The notes: a model not told the origin generated them from the sequence alone. A stretch of 50,400 bases of DNA from an uncultured Mycoplasmatota bacterium (GCA_900546055.1 URBG01000009.1:1-50400), one strand, 5' to 3'; positions 1 to 8,977 are shown, numbered from the stretch's first letter. Program-made: numbers and translations.

Positions 1-71
1 TATAATAAAACTGAGTATAAAATCCAACAAAATTTGAAAATAAAGTCGTGTAAAATAAATAGCAAGTATAA

Positions 72-100
72 TTGAATTATATCGACTTTTCCGTTATAAT
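72..100 (+). promoter_or_regulatory. Promoter of the surface-protein pair
   Basis: A -35 box TTGAAT (72-77) and a perfect -10 box TATAAT (95-100) are separated by 17 bases, 32 bases upstream of the first start codon. This would drive the two exported proteins that follow as one transcript. Confidence 0.75.
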
Positions 101-132
101 TATAAAAGAAAGATAAGAGAGTAGTTGATAAA

Positions 133-1101
133 ATGCGAAGGCAAAGAGAAAACCGAAAACATGTTAGAGTAATAATTAGCCTATCGTTATGTTTATTAAT
201 GATTATGACAATAGGTTATGCGGCTTTTAGTACCAACCTTACTTTAACTGCCAAAGGTAATATAAAAACGCTCATTACAATAGATCAATTAAAAAATAAA
301 TCAGTTACCACTGGTGAAGGATTATATCAAAGCACTAGTCAAGAAAATAGATATATCTATAAAGGGGCGAAACCAAATAATTATATAAAATTTAACGATG
401 AATTATGGAGAATAATTGCAATTGAAAACGATAATACATTAAAAATAATGAGAAATAAAAAATTGGATAATGATTTAGCATTTGATTCTATAAATAATCG
501 AGCCCAATCTACAAATACATTTTGTTTAGAAAATCAAGGATGTAATGTTTGGGGAGCAGTAGATGGCATATATTCAAATGCTTCAAAAATTGGAACCGTA
601 ACTAAGGATAGTTCCTTAAATACATACTTAAATACAGATTACTATGATAATTTATCATCTACCGCTAAAGAACTAATCATAAATCACGAGTATAATGTTG
701 GTGCTGTTAACTATATAGAAAGTGAAACATTCGAAAATCTTTTAGAGCAAGAAAGCAAAATAAAATGGAATGGTAAAATTGGTTTGATTAGCGTTAGCGA
801 TTATCTAAATGCTAGCCTAAATAATAAGTGTACTAACGTTAAAAGCGCTGTATTAAGCGGTGGAAACAACTGCGCTAATTTAAACTATATGTATATTAAG
901 GATCAATATTATACATGGCTTATTAATCCTTATTATGATAATCAGTATCGTTCATGGTTTATCTTTCATGACCGTGGTGACTTAGATATGAATAGTTATG
1001 TTGTTAGTGAAGAAACAGCAGTTGTCCCAGTATTATTTCTAAAATCAGATATTAAATTAATGGGAAGTGGAACCGAAACAGACCCATATATAATAAAATA
1101 G
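133..1101 (+). CDS. Exported surface protein with GYAAF-type signal
   Basis: This 322-residue protein has a basic N-terminus, one hydrophobic segment (about residues 12-30) and then a GYAAFS motif. That pattern resembles SipW-type (TasA/camelysin-like) signal peptides of Bacillota, so the mature protein is probably released or held at the cell surface. The mature part contains a W-R-I-I-A-I-E stretch near residue 95, like the small beta domains found in many secreted Firmicute proteins, and ends in a GTETDPYII tail typical of such proteins. No catalytic motif is recognised. The next gene starts 10 bases downstream, has the same type of signal and probably shares its transcript. The function is unknown; a structural or adhesive surface role is inferred. 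Confidence 0.6.
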   Translation: MRRQRENRKHVRVIISLSLCLLMIMTIGYAAFSTNLTLTAKGNIKTLITIDQLKNKSVTTGEGLYQSTSQENRYIYKGAKPNNYIKFNDELWRIIAIENDNTLKIMRNKKLDNDLAFDSINNRAQSTNTFCLENQGCNVWGAVDGIYSNASKIGTVTKDSSLNTYLNTDYYDNLSSTAKELIINHEYNVGAVNYIESETFENLLEQESKIKWNGKIGLISVSDYLNASLNNKCTNVKSAVLSGGNNCANLNYMYIKDQYYTWLINPYYDNQYRSWFIFHDRGDLDMNSYVVSEETAVVPVLFLKSDIKLMGSGTETDPYIIK

Positions 1102-1111
1102 GAGTGAAAGC

Positions 1112-2650
1112 ATGTCAAAAAGGACTAAAAATCGAAATATAATAATCATTGGACTATTGAGTATAGTTCTTTTAATGGCGGTAGGTTATGCCGCGTTTCA
1201 AACTGTTTTAAACATCCAAGGAACGAGTAATATTTCAAGCACTTGGGATGTCCAAATAACAGGAATAGTTAAAGATAAAACCAACGGAAACGCTACCGAA
1301 ATATCAGAGCCAACCTTTAATAAAGAAAATGCCACATTTAGTGTTGGCTTAGAATCGCCAAGTGATTATATTTACTATAAAGTGGCTGTAACTAATAAAG
1401 GAAGCTTAGCTGCAATTGCCAAATTAGGTAAATTAAATTGTGGCGAGAGTAACGTTATAGAATGTGGAGCCTATTCTGATTCTTCAGTTACAAATATTGG
1501 AGCCAATAGCGATCTTACAAGCCAAAGGTTGATAATTGGTCCAAACGAAACTGAATATTATAATATTTGGATTAGGTATCGTGATGATGTTACTGAACAG
1601 CCAACTTCGACCTCAGCAAGTATAACTTTAGAATTAACCTACGAGCAAAGTGATGTGGGTATAACCCATACTACTGAAGATAAATGTTATACTGGTAAAG
1701 TTTTAGATAATGGGACCTTAACAATAACTGATTATGATGAGTCGTGTGGCGTTAATGTTATAATCCCGGAAACAATAGATGGCTATACTGTAACAGAAAT
1801 TCAAAATGGGAAATGGGATGCTAACTTAGCTAAAACTATTTCCGCATTCGCCTATAAAAACATTGAAAGTGTGGTAATACCTGATACTATTACTAGAATT
1901 GGTAGTTTAGCTTTCTATAGTAATAAAATAAGCTCTGTAACCATTGGAAATAATGTCAAGGAAATAGCTGCCAATGCATTTAGGGTAAATAAACTAACAG
2001 AAGTTATCCTTCCCGATAGTGTTACTATTTTAGGTAGATCATCGTTCGCTAATAACCTTCTAAAGGGTGTTACTATTCCAAGCAGTGTAACTTCATTAGG
2101 GGCTGGAGCTTTTGCCTATAATAATTTTGACGAAAATCATGCTCTCATGTATGGAATGAAAAGTGATGGGACTATAGATTATACAGTGTTAAATTCTTAT
2201 ACAAGAAGATCAGCTACAAGCGTTACTATTCCCGATACCGTTACAAAAATCGATGCTGACTGCTTTTTCAACGTAAAAATTCCATCAATTGAGATACCAG
2301 CAAAAGTAACATCAATTGGTGTTGAAGCCTTTAATAATTCTCAATTGTCTTCAATAGTTTTAAATGAAGGATTAAAGACAATTGCTTCAACAGCCTTTGC
2401 TAACAATGCTCTTACCCATATAGAAATTCCAAATAGTGTAACTTCAATTGGAAAAGATGCGTTTATAAAAAATAAGCTCCAAACAGTAACAATTGGTTCG
2501 GGTACTACATATATTGGTCCCAATGCTTTTCAAACTATCGGTGTATATAATCCAGTAACTTCCATTACTATAAACCGAGAAAAAGACAGTATATCTGGAA
2601 GCCCATGGGGCGCTAGTGATGCCACCATCAATTGGTTAAATAATAAATAA
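1112..2650 (+). CDS. BspA-like leucine-rich-repeat surface protein
   Basis: The 512-residue protein begins with the same basic, hydrophobic, GYAAF export signal as its upstream neighbour. Residues about 40-180 form a beta-rich domain of the kind found in TasA-like exported proteins. From about residue 190 a run of LRR_5 (BspA-type) repeats follows, each near 23 residues and built on patterns such as V-T-I-P-x-S-V-T-S-I-G-x-x-A-F, continuing almost to the C-terminus. Proteins of this class are known from gut and oral bacteria, where some bind host proteins. No sortase motif or C-terminal membrane anchor is visible, so attachment, if any, must depend on other means. The ribosome site GGAGTG lies just before the start. 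An adhesive role is inferred. Confidence 0.8.
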   Translation: MSKRTKNRNIIIIGLLSIVLLMAVGYAAFQTVLNIQGTSNISSTWDVQITGIVKDKTNGNATEISEPTFNKENATFSVGLESPSDYIYYKVAVTNKGSLAAIAKLGKLNCGESNVIECGAYSDSSVTNIGANSDLTSQRLIIGPNETEYYNIWIRYRDDVTEQPTSTSASITLELTYEQSDVGITHTTEDKCYTGKVLDNGTLTITDYDESCGVNVIIPETIDGYTVTEIQNGKWDANLAKTISAFAYKNIESVVIPDTITRIGSLAFYSNKISSVTIGNNVKEIAANAFRVNKLTEVILPDSVTILGRSSFANNLLKGVTIPSSVTSLGAGAFAYNNFDENHALMYGMKSDGTIDYTVLNSYTRRSATSVTIPDTVTKIDADCFFNVKIPSIEIPAKVTSIGVEAFNNSQLSSIVLNEGLKTIASTAFANNALTHIEIPNSVTSIGKDAFIKNKLQTVTIGSGTTYIGPNAFQTIGVYNPVTSITINREKDSISGSPWGASDATINWLNNK

Positions 2651-2674
2651 AACACATATTTTATGTGTTTTTTC
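2649..2674 (+). terminator. Rho-independent terminator
   Basis: An AAACACAT/ATGTGTTT stem with a short AT loop is followed by a T run, directly after the LRR protein stop codon. Confidence 0.8.
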
Positions 2675-2687
2675 TTGTCATGATTTG

Positions 2688-2696
2688 TGATATAAT
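2688..2696 (+). promoter_or_regulatory. Extended -10 promoter of pflB-pflA
   Basis: TGATATAAT is an extended -10 element 26 bases before the pflB start. No good -35 box is seen at the usual distance. The GGAGG ribosome site at 2711-2715 is ideal. Confidence 0.45.
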
Positions 2697-2722
2697 GTTT
2701 TTATCATAAAGGAGGCAGTAAG

Positions 2723-4945
2723 ATGGAAGCTTGGAATAATTTTAAAGGTGAAAATTGGAAAAGAAAAATCGATGTTGAAGATTTTATTTTAAATAACTAT
2801 GAAGAATATATTGGCGATGAATCATTTTTATCAAAACCAACCGCAGCGACAAAAAAACTTTTAAATATTGTTACTGAATTACAAAAAGAAGAGTTAAAAA
2901 AAGGTATTTTAGATATTGATGTTGATCATGTATCTGGAGTTAATAACTTTAAGCCAGGATATATTTCAAAAGAAGATGAAGTTATTGTTGGTCTGCAAAC
3001 TGATGCTCCACTTAAAAGAATAGTGAATCCCTATGGTGGAATCAGAATGGTTCACGATTCCTTAAATGCCTATGGTTATAAGTTAAATGAAAAATTAGAT
3101 GAATGCTTCACCAAATATCGTAAGACCCACAATGATGGTGTTTATGATGCATATACCGAAGAAATAAAAATAGCTCGCAAAAATAAATTAATTACCGGCT
3201 TGCCAGACGCCTACGGACGCGGTCGGATAATAGGCGATTATCGAAAAGTTGCTTTATATGGTATTGATTATCTAATTAAAAATAAGCAAAATGATTTAAA
3301 TAACATAACAACAATTAATGATTTGACAATTCAACTTCGTGAAGAAATCAATGCGCAAATAAAAGCTTTAGAAGAAATTAAAGAAATGGCTGCTGGCTAT
3401 GGATTTGATATATCAAATCCCGCTACCAATGCTAAAGAAGCTGTTCAATGGCTATACTTTGCTTATTTGGCGGCTGTTAAAGAAAACAACGGTGCTGCTA
3501 TGAGTTTAGGTCGTACTTCGACATTTCTAGATATTTATATTGAAAGAGATATAAAAAAAGGCATTTTAACGGAAACTGCTGCCCAGGAAATAATTGATCA
3601 ATTTGTAATGAAATTAAGATTGGTTAGGCATTTAAGAACGCCTGAATACGATGAACTATTTGCTGGTGATCCAACATGGGTAACCGAAGCTATCGCTGGT
3701 ATGACTAAAGATGGTCATAGCTTAGTTACTAAAAATTCCTTTAGATTTTTAAATACTTTAACTAACCTAAATCCAGCACCAGAACCAAATCTAACCGTTC
3801 TATGGTCTGATAATTTACCAAAACCTTTTAAAAACTACTGCGCCAAAATGTCTATTAAAACTGACGCAATCCAATATGAAAATGATGATATCATGAGACC
3901 AATCTTTGGTGCTGATTATGCCATTGCCTGCTGCGTCTCTGCCATGAAAATTGGTAAACAAATGCAATTTTTTGGTGCTAGATGTAATTTAGCTAAAGCA
4001 CTATTATATGCAATTAATGGTGGAATTGATGAAATAAGCGGCGAAACTGTTATCGAAGGTTTACCAAAACTAAATAGTGAAGTTTTAAATTATGATGAAG
4101 TAGTTAAAGCCTATGATCAAGTATTAGATAAAGTTGCTAAAACATATGTTGATGCCATGAACATCATTCACTATATGCATGATAAATATGCCTATGAAGC
4201 CAGTCAAATGGCCCTTCACGATACCCAACTTGAAAGATTAATGGCTTTTGGTATTGCTGGACTATCAGTGGCAGCTGATTCATTATCTGCTATTAAATAC
4301 GCTAAAGTTAAACCAATTTATAATGAAAAAGGTTTAGCTATCGCTTTTAACATTGAAGGCGATTTTCCTAAATACGGAAATGACGATAATAAAGTCGATG
4401 AAATTGCTAGTAATTTAACTGTAGAATTTATTAAAAAACTTCGTAAACACGAATTATATCGTAATGCCAAGCATACGCTATCAGTTTTAACTATCACGTC
4501 AAACGTCGTTTATGGTAAAAATACTGGGGATACTCCAGATGGTAGAAAAGCAGGTGAAGCTTTTGCTCCAGGAGCTAACCCAATGCATGGTCGTGATGCA
4601 AGTGGCGCTTTAGCTTCTTTAAATTCAGTTGCTAAAATACCTTATAAAGATGTTTGCGAAGATGGTATTTCCAATACATTTTCAATTACGCCAGATGCCT
4701 TAGGTCATTCAGATGATGAACGTATTCAAAATTTAAGCAACCTATTAGATGGTTATTTTAAGCAAGGTGCTCATCATTTAAACGTCAATGTTTTAAATAG
4801 AGAAACCTTGATTGACGCTATGGATAATCCAGATAAATACCCAACTTTAACCATCAGAGTATCTGGTTACGCTGTTAATTTTAATCGTTTAAGTAGAGCC
4901 CACCAAGAAGAAGTTATTAGCCGAACTTTCCATGGAGCTTTCTAA
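2723..4945 (+). CDS. pflB: Formate C-acetyltransferase (pyruvate formate-lyase)
   Basis: Pyruvate formate-lyase converts pyruvate and CoA to acetyl-CoA and formate in anaerobic mixed-acid fermentation. The 740-residue length matches the family. The paired active-site cysteines are present (Cys403 and Cys404 in ACCVSAMK), and the C-terminus carries the glycyl-radical loop RVSGYAV with the radical glycine at about residue 715, followed by the usual FHGAF-type end. The start codon follows a GGAGG site at a spacing of 7 bases. The stop codon overlaps the activase start by one base, so the two are translationally coupled. The gene implies an anaerobic, fermentative life. The identification is firm. 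Confidence 0.97.
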   Translation: MEAWNNFKGENWKRKIDVEDFILNNYEEYIGDESFLSKPTAATKKLLNIVTELQKEELKKGILDIDVDHVSGVNNFKPGYISKEDEVIVGLQTDAPLKRIVNPYGGIRMVHDSLNAYGYKLNEKLDECFTKYRKTHNDGVYDAYTEEIKIARKNKLITGLPDAYGRGRIIGDYRKVALYGIDYLIKNKQNDLNNITTINDLTIQLREEINAQIKALEEIKEMAAGYGFDISNPATNAKEAVQWLYFAYLAAVKENNGAAMSLGRTSTFLDIYIERDIKKGILTETAAQEIIDQFVMKLRLVRHLRTPEYDELFAGDPTWVTEAIAGMTKDGHSLVTKNSFRFLNTLTNLNPAPEPNLTVLWSDNLPKPFKNYCAKMSIKTDAIQYENDDIMRPIFGADYAIACCVSAMKIGKQMQFFGARCNLAKALLYAINGGIDEISGETVIEGLPKLNSEVLNYDEVVKAYDQVLDKVAKTYVDAMNIIHYMHDKYAYEASQMALHDTQLERLMAFGIAGLSVAADSLSAIKYAKVKPIYNEKGLAIAFNIEGDFPKYGNDDNKVDEIASNLTVEFIKKLRKHELYRNAKHTLSVLTITSNVVYGKNTGDTPDGRKAGEAFAPGANPMHGRDASGALASLNSVAKIPYKDVCEDGISNTFSITPDALGHSDDERIQNLSNLLDGYFKQGAHHLNVNVLNRETLIDAMDNPDKYPTLTIRVSGYAVNFNRLSRAHQEEVISRTFHGAF

Positions 4946-5646
4946 TGGGTTATATTAATTCAATAGAAACTATGGGCCTAGTTGACGGTCCAGGAATTAG
5001 AACAGTTATTTTCCTAAGTGGTTGTAAACTAAGATGTTTATATTGCCATAATCCTGAAATGCTAGAGCTCAAAAGTGGCAAAGCAGTGTCACCGAAAGAT
5101 ATTGTCGATACTTTAAAAAATTATAAAAACTATTATGGCGAAAATGGCGGAGTAACCTTTTCTGGTGGAGAGCCTTTGCTCCAGCCTGATTTCCTTATAG
5201 AAACTATGAAATTATGTTATGAAGAAGGAATCAATACTTGTCTAGATACCGCAGGCTGTGGAACCTCCAAAGATGAAGAAGTATTAAAATATACTGACCT
5301 TGTTATTTTAGATATTAAAGCTTGTAATGCAGAACTATATAATAAAATAACTAGAGCTAAAATGGATAATTTTAATAAGTTTTTAAAACTTTGCCAAAAA
5401 TTAAATAAGCCACTTTGGCTAAGACAAGTTATCGTTCCAGGTATTAATGATACAGAAGAAAGCATCTTAGAATTAAAAACTTTTATTAACCGTTTAAATA
5501 ATGTTGAAAAAGTAGAATTAATTCCATACCATACCTATGGTGAAGAAAAGTATGATAAACTTCAGCTAAAATATCCTTTAAAAGGGACTAAAGCTTTAGA
5601 AGTAGAAACTCTTCAAAAGCTTGAAAACATTCTAAAAAAAGACTGA
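4945..5646 (+). CDS. pflA: Pyruvate formate-lyase-activating enzyme
   Basis: This radical-SAM enzyme uses a 4Fe-4S cluster and S-adenosylmethionine to install the glycyl radical on PflB. The cluster ligands are visible as Cys27, Cys31 and Cys34 (CKLRCLYC), within the D-G-P-G-I-R-T context that marks the PflA family. The SAM-binding FSGGEP motif lies near residue 73. The 233-residue length is normal for a short PflA without an extra ferredoxin domain. The ATG overlaps the pflB stop codon (TAATG), and a terminator follows immediately, so pflB and pflA form a closed two-gene operon. Confidence 0.96.
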   Translation: MGYINSIETMGLVDGPGIRTVIFLSGCKLRCLYCHNPEMLELKSGKAVSPKDIVDTLKNYKNYYGENGGVTFSGGEPLLQPDFLIETMKLCYEEGINTCLDTAGCGTSKDEEVLKYTDLVILDIKACNAELYNKITRAKMDNFNKFLKLCQKLNKPLWLRQVIVPGINDTEESILELKTFINRLNNVEKVELIPYHTYGEEKYDKLQLKYPLKGTKALEVETLQKLENILKKD

Positions 5647-5669
5647 TAAAGTAAAAATTATCAGTTTTT
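5642..5669 (+). terminator. Terminator of pflB-pflA
   Basis: An ACTGATAA/TTATCAGT stem, which includes the pflA stop codon, is followed by TTTTTG. Confidence 0.85.
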
Positions 5670-5680
5670 GTTTGATGAAT

Positions 5681-5709
5681 TTGACAAATAATGTGAAATG
5701 TCTTATAAT
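5681..5709 (+). promoter_or_regulatory. Near-consensus sigma-A promoter
   Basis: TTGACA (5681-5686), a 17-base spacer and TATAAT (5704-5709) match the consensus in both boxes. It lies 40 bases before the unknown 309-residue gene and is one of the strongest promoters in the window by sequence. Confidence 0.88.
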
Positions 5710-5749
5710 TACTAGCATATTTTGTAATATATAAAAAGGAGAAACGAAT

Positions 5750-6679
5750 ATGACATCAATAGAGGTCTTAAATAAAATGGCCGATGATACCCCTGACTCG
5801 AAAAACACTAATCCAGGGGATACTTTGTATTTTAGTAGTTGCTGCACAGCTGGTGAATCTTTAAAGAAATTAAAGAATCATAATTTTACTTTTGGTTATA
5901 GTTTTGAAATCATAATTAATGGACAAAAGTATACTAGAATAGTGGCATATAATCAAAAAAATGACGTTGTTTTAGCTTGGATGGGACCAGATCAAAATGG
6001 TGAAGTTAAATTTCCAAGTAGACATCCTTCTTATCAAAGTTTTCTTTATTTGGTTCGCTACCAGAATGGTAAACAAACTGATGTAAAAGTGAGTAAAGAA
6101 AGATTAACATCTAAACTTTGTGATGGTAAGAAGCAAGTAGATAGTGCCACCCCACATATCGTTCATGTTAATAATCCTGAATGGTTTGGTGATTGTTGGC
6201 CAATCCCTGAACATCCAGAAATAGAAAATCAAAAAAGGCAGAAAATGCTTGAAAGTAGTGAAACCCATCACAGTGATCGTACATTTTATCAGGGCGTTGC
6301 TACATTATGTAATATATATAAATTTAATGAAACCTACGAAAATTTAGATCCCGGTCTTCAAGAAATTTATAAAGTCTTATATGAAAACCGTGAAGCAATA
6401 TTTTGCCGAGAGGTTAAAACACGCTCAATAGTAAATGAAACTGTTAGTGAAATGCTATCAATGTTAGGTATGGAATATGAACAGTTAGAAGAAATCTTTC
6501 AGGATCAAGATTTAACTGCACCACCATTACATAATAATGAATTTGCTGAAGCTGATGAAAAAATATCTTTTATAAAAACTTGGACAGGGCGCGTTAGACA
6601 ATCCTTTAGTGAAGCAATTGGTGGTAAACAAAAAACAAAGGTTCATAGTGAGCCAGTATGTCAAAAATCATCTATTTAA
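5750..6679 (+). CDS. Uncharacterised 309-residue protein
   Basis: I do not recognise a family. The protein has no signal peptide or membrane segment and looks cytoplasmic. The N-terminal half is rich in aromatic residues and contains a Cys-Cys pair near residue 30. A central region with several Trp and Pro residues (NPEWFGDCWPIPEHPE, about 143-158) precedes a charged helical C-terminal half. It stands alone between two terminators, has an AAAGGAG ribosome site, and is driven by a consensus promoter, so it may be strongly expressed. That expression pattern is the only functional hint. Confidence 0.7.
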   Translation: MTSIEVLNKMADDTPDSKNTNPGDTLYFSSCCTAGESLKKLKNHNFTFGYSFEIIINGQKYTRIVAYNQKNDVVLAWMGPDQNGEVKFPSRHPSYQSFLYLVRYQNGKQTDVKVSKERLTSKLCDGKKQVDSATPHIVHVNNPEWFGDCWPIPEHPEIENQKRQKMLESSETHHSDRTFYQGVATLCNIYKFNETYENLDPGLQEIYKVLYENREAIFCREVKTRSIVNETVSEMLSMLGMEYEQLEEIFQDQDLTAPPLHNNEFAEADEKISFIKTWTGRVRQSFSEAIGGKQKTKVHSEPVCQKSSI

Positions 6680-6712
6680 AGTTGAAAAATCATTTAATAA
6701 ATAACTGTAAAT

Positions 6713-6755
6713 AAAAAAGTAGAACTTATGTTGTATATAAAGTTCTACTTTTTGT
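6713..6755 (+). terminator. Terminator, possibly bidirectional
   Basis: A long stem AAAAAAGTAGAACTT / AAGTTCTACTTTTT with an AT-rich loop. The T run on the top strand serves the upstream gene, and the A run on the other arm could work on the opposite strand. Confidence 0.85.
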
Positions 6756-6794
6756 AAAGCGAAAAATATATTTCTTTATTTTTATTGCTTTTTT

Positions 6795-6803
6795 TGCTAT
6801 AAT
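6795..6803 (+). promoter_or_regulatory. Extended -10 promoter
   Basis: TGCTATAAT is an extended -10 element 29 bases before the tail-anchored protein gene. The -35 region is a weak TTTATT. Confidence 0.5.
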
Positions 6804-6832
6804 GGATTTATTAGAATAAGGAGGGAAAAGAA

Positions 6833-7309
6833 ATGAATGAGAAAGAAAATTTAGATATTGATAAAAAGCCAGTTGAAACGCCTACTCCTGAAAACATGGA
6901 TTATAGTTTCGATTTTGCTAACCAAGTAAGTAAAGAAGAGGAAGCACCAGCAACTCCAGTTGAAACGTTAACACCTCAACCTGAAACTCCAGTGGCTCCA
7001 GTTGAAACATTAAGTGCTGATGAGACTCCTGTAACACCAGAAGTAGCTCCTGTTGCAGCACCAGAACCACAATTAGTTGATGTTTCTGTTCCTGTATTAG
7101 ATGAAACAGCGCCAGTAGCTGCAAATCCAGAAACACCAGCAGCTGCAGTAACTCCTGAGGCTCCAGTACAAACCGAAGCTCCAGTTCAAGCTACTGAAAC
7201 TGAAGAACCAACTAAGAGTGGAAAGAGTACAATTATTTTCATAATTGTTTTACTTGTACTTGTAGCTGCGTTTATTATTGCGCTTCCATTTTTAAGAAAC
7301 TTAGGATAA
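6833..7309 (+). CDS. Tail-anchored Pro/Glu/Ala/Thr-rich protein
   Basis: A 158-residue protein with an unusual build. It has no N-terminal signal. Residues about 30-128 are low-complexity, built from irregular repeats such as APVETL, ETPVAP and ETPAAAV. A single hydrophobic segment (about 133-155) sits at the very C-terminus, followed by RNLG. By the positive-inside rule and the lack of a signal, the acidic disordered part probably stays in the cytoplasm with the protein anchored by its tail. No enzymatic motif is present. An AGGAGGG ribosome site precedes the start and a terminator overlaps the stop. A scaffold or spacer role is a guess. Confidence 0.7.
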   Translation: MNEKENLDIDKKPVETPTPENMDYSFDFANQVSKEEEAPATPVETLTPQPETPVAPVETLSADETPVTPEVAPVAAPEPQLVDVSVPVLDETAPVAANPETPAAAVTPEAPVQTEAPVQATETEEPTKSGKSTIIFIIVLLVLVAAFIIALPFLRNLG

Positions 7310-7330
7310 TTTATTTATCCTTTTATTTTT
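7303..7330 (+). terminator. Terminator
   Basis: An AGGATAA/TTATCCT stem overlaps the stop codon and is followed by TTTATTTTT. It also separates this gene from the convergent minus-strand gene. Confidence 0.75.
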
Positions 7331-7961
7331 GCCCAATAATCTTAAAAAAGTCAAATATTTTATTATAATTATCAGTGTGTTTTAAAATTTCTTCTTTAAG
7401 TATACTAAATATTTTATTAACGTCATTTTCCTCCTTGGAAAAACATTCTAAATATAAAAACTTTAATTTTTCATCCTCTTTATGGTTGTATAAATTGTTT
7501 AATTTTTGAATAATTGCATGGCCATTTTCTTTTTCAAATCTAGTTTGAAATTCATCTTCTTTGATTGGACTTAAAATAGTATATTCAAAATCCCAGATCT
7601 TTAAATCATTAGCCATATCCGCAATTTCATCGTCTTCGTCTATTAATAAAGAACTTTTATGGGTAACAATTCCATTTTTATTTAGTTTTAATCCCATGGC
7701 TTCTTTTCCATTACTAACTAAAAAAACATAATTCAAAGCTGAAGTATTTATTTTTTTAAATTTCTCAGTTCGATTATAAATACGACTCATAAAACTACTT
7801 TCAAAACGAACATTTCCTTTTTTAAAAATAGTAAAGTCCTTATTAGAAACCCTAAAAAGTGGAATTTTTCGGATATGAAGAATTTCATCTTCAGGATTCC
7901 ACTCAAAAAAATCATAAAAATCCTTTTGAAAGTTTAATAAAATATCATAAATGTAGTTCAT
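7323..7961 (-). CDS. DUF3603-like protein
   Basis: The 212-residue soluble protein begins MNYIYDILLNF and continues with an E-W-N-P-E-D-E-I-x-H-I-R-K-I-P-L-F-R-V block. This resembles the conserved N-terminus of the DUF3603 family in Bacilli, whose function is not established. The assignment is from memory of the pattern and is moderate only. The C-terminal half is charged and helical. The start is preceded by GAGGAG lying inside the 3' end of the upstream membrane-protein gene, with which it overlaps by 17 bases, so the two are probably translationally coupled. Confidence 0.7.
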   Translation of the reverse strand: MNYIYDILLNFQKDFYDFFEWNPEDEILHIRKIPLFRVSNKDFTIFKKGNVRFESSFMSRIYNRTEKFKKINTSALNYVFLVSNGKEAMGLKLNKNGIVTHKSSLLIDEDDEIADMANDLKIWDFEYTILSPIKEDEFQTRFEKENGHAIIQKLNNLYNHKEDEKLKFLYLECFSKEENDVNKIFSILKEEILKHTDNYNKIFDFFKIIGQK

Positions 7962-8166
7962 CTTTGTCTCCTCTCGGTATAAAAATTGCTAGAAAAATAA
8001 TTAAAAGTCCAATTGGACCAATAAGACATTCTGCCTTACTACAAATAAAGTGGGCATATTCGCTAAAATTATACCCAAGTGACATTAAATTTAAATAACT
8101 AATCATATATACAAAGCCAATCACACTGAGACCAAAACCACTTAAAAAAGCAAAAAGTCGTGTCAT
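7945..8166 (-). CDS. Small two-helix membrane protein
   Basis: A 73-residue protein with two hydrophobic segments (about residues 5-27 and 48-64) separated by a short loop containing two cysteines (CSKAEC). An AGGTGA ribosome site precedes the start. It is the first gene of a two-gene minus-strand unit, divergent from scpA with a 92-base shared upstream region. No family is recognised beyond small Bacillota membrane proteins. Confidence 0.65.
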   Translation of the reverse strand: MTRLFAFLSGFGLSVIGFVYMISYLNLMSLGYNFSEYAHFICSKAECLIGPIGLLIIFLAIFIPRGDKDELHL

Positions 8167-8213
8167 TTACATTCACCTATTTAAGTTTATTAATTACAAA
8201 CAATATAATGCCT

Positions 8214-8243
8214 TTGGACTTTCTAAAATAACTATGTTATAAT
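8214..8243 (+). promoter_or_regulatory. Promoter of scpA-scpB
   Basis: A TTGGAC -35 (8214-8219), an 18-base spacer and a TATAAT -10 (8238-8243) preceded by an extended TGT element, 16 bases before the scpA start. The AAGGTGG ribosome site follows immediately. Confidence 0.7.
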
Positions 8244-8258
8244 TGTTAAGGTGGTAAA

Positions 8259-8975
8259 ATGGATTATAAAGTCACAATTGATAAATTTGAAGGGCCATTG
8301 GATTTATTACTTCATTTAATTAAAGAAGCTGATATTGATATTTTTGATATCAAAGTATCCGATATAACTAATCAATACTTAATGTATATTAGCCAAATGG
8401 AGGAATTAAACCTTAACGTGGATAGTGAATATTTAGTTATGGCAGCTGACTTAATTGAAATGAAATCACGTGAATTATTGCCACGTGATGAAGAGACAGA
8501 AGAAAATGAAGAAGATCCGCGCGAAGAACTAATCAACCGCTTAGTTGAATATCAAAAATATAAAGAGATAAGCCAATCGTTTAAAGAACTAGAAGAAGAA
8601 AGACAGGAACTTTTTACTAAAGATCCGAGCCTTTTAGAAGAATTTAAAGATGATAGTTTAAAAATAAGCGAAGATATATCGCTTGAAGATTTAATTAAGG
8701 CTTTTGCTAAATTCAAAGAACGCAAACAATTTGAAAAGCCTTTAAATACCGTTGTGACTAAAAAAGAATATTCTGTTCATGCTAGAAGTCTTGAAATTAT
8801 GGATAGATTAACTAAAAATAGACAAGTAGATTTTGAAGACTTATTTGAAGTCTTTACTAAAGATTATGTCGTTGTAACCTTTTTATCAATTTTAGATTTA
8901 GCTAAAAAAGGAAACCTTGAAATTAAACAAGACCATAATCTTGATAAAATAACATTATTAGCTAAAGGAGTGTAA
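8259..8975 (+). CDS. scpA: Segregation and condensation protein A
   Basis: ScpA is the kleisin subunit that bridges the SMC ATPase heads in the bacterial condensin complex, needed for chromosome compaction and segregation. The family start is visible as the F-E-G-P-L-D-L-L-L-H-L-I motif at about residues 9-20, followed by D-I-F-D-I-x-V-S-D-I-T. The C-terminal winged-helix part ends in a typical L-x-x-L-x-K-x-G-N-L-E segment. The 238-residue length is normal. It is followed three bases later by scpB, its obligate partner. Confidence 0.96.
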   Translation: MDYKVTIDKFEGPLDLLLHLIKEADIDIFDIKVSDITNQYLMYISQMEELNLNVDSEYLVMAADLIEMKSRELLPRDEETEENEEDPREELINRLVEYQKYKEISQSFKELEEERQELFTKDPSLLEEFKDDSLKISEDISLEDLIKAFAKFKERKQFEKPLNTVVTKKEYSVHARSLEIMDRLTKNRQVDFEDLFEVFTKDYVVVTFLSILDLAKKGNLEIKQDHNLDKITLLAKGV

Positions 8976-8977
8976 GT

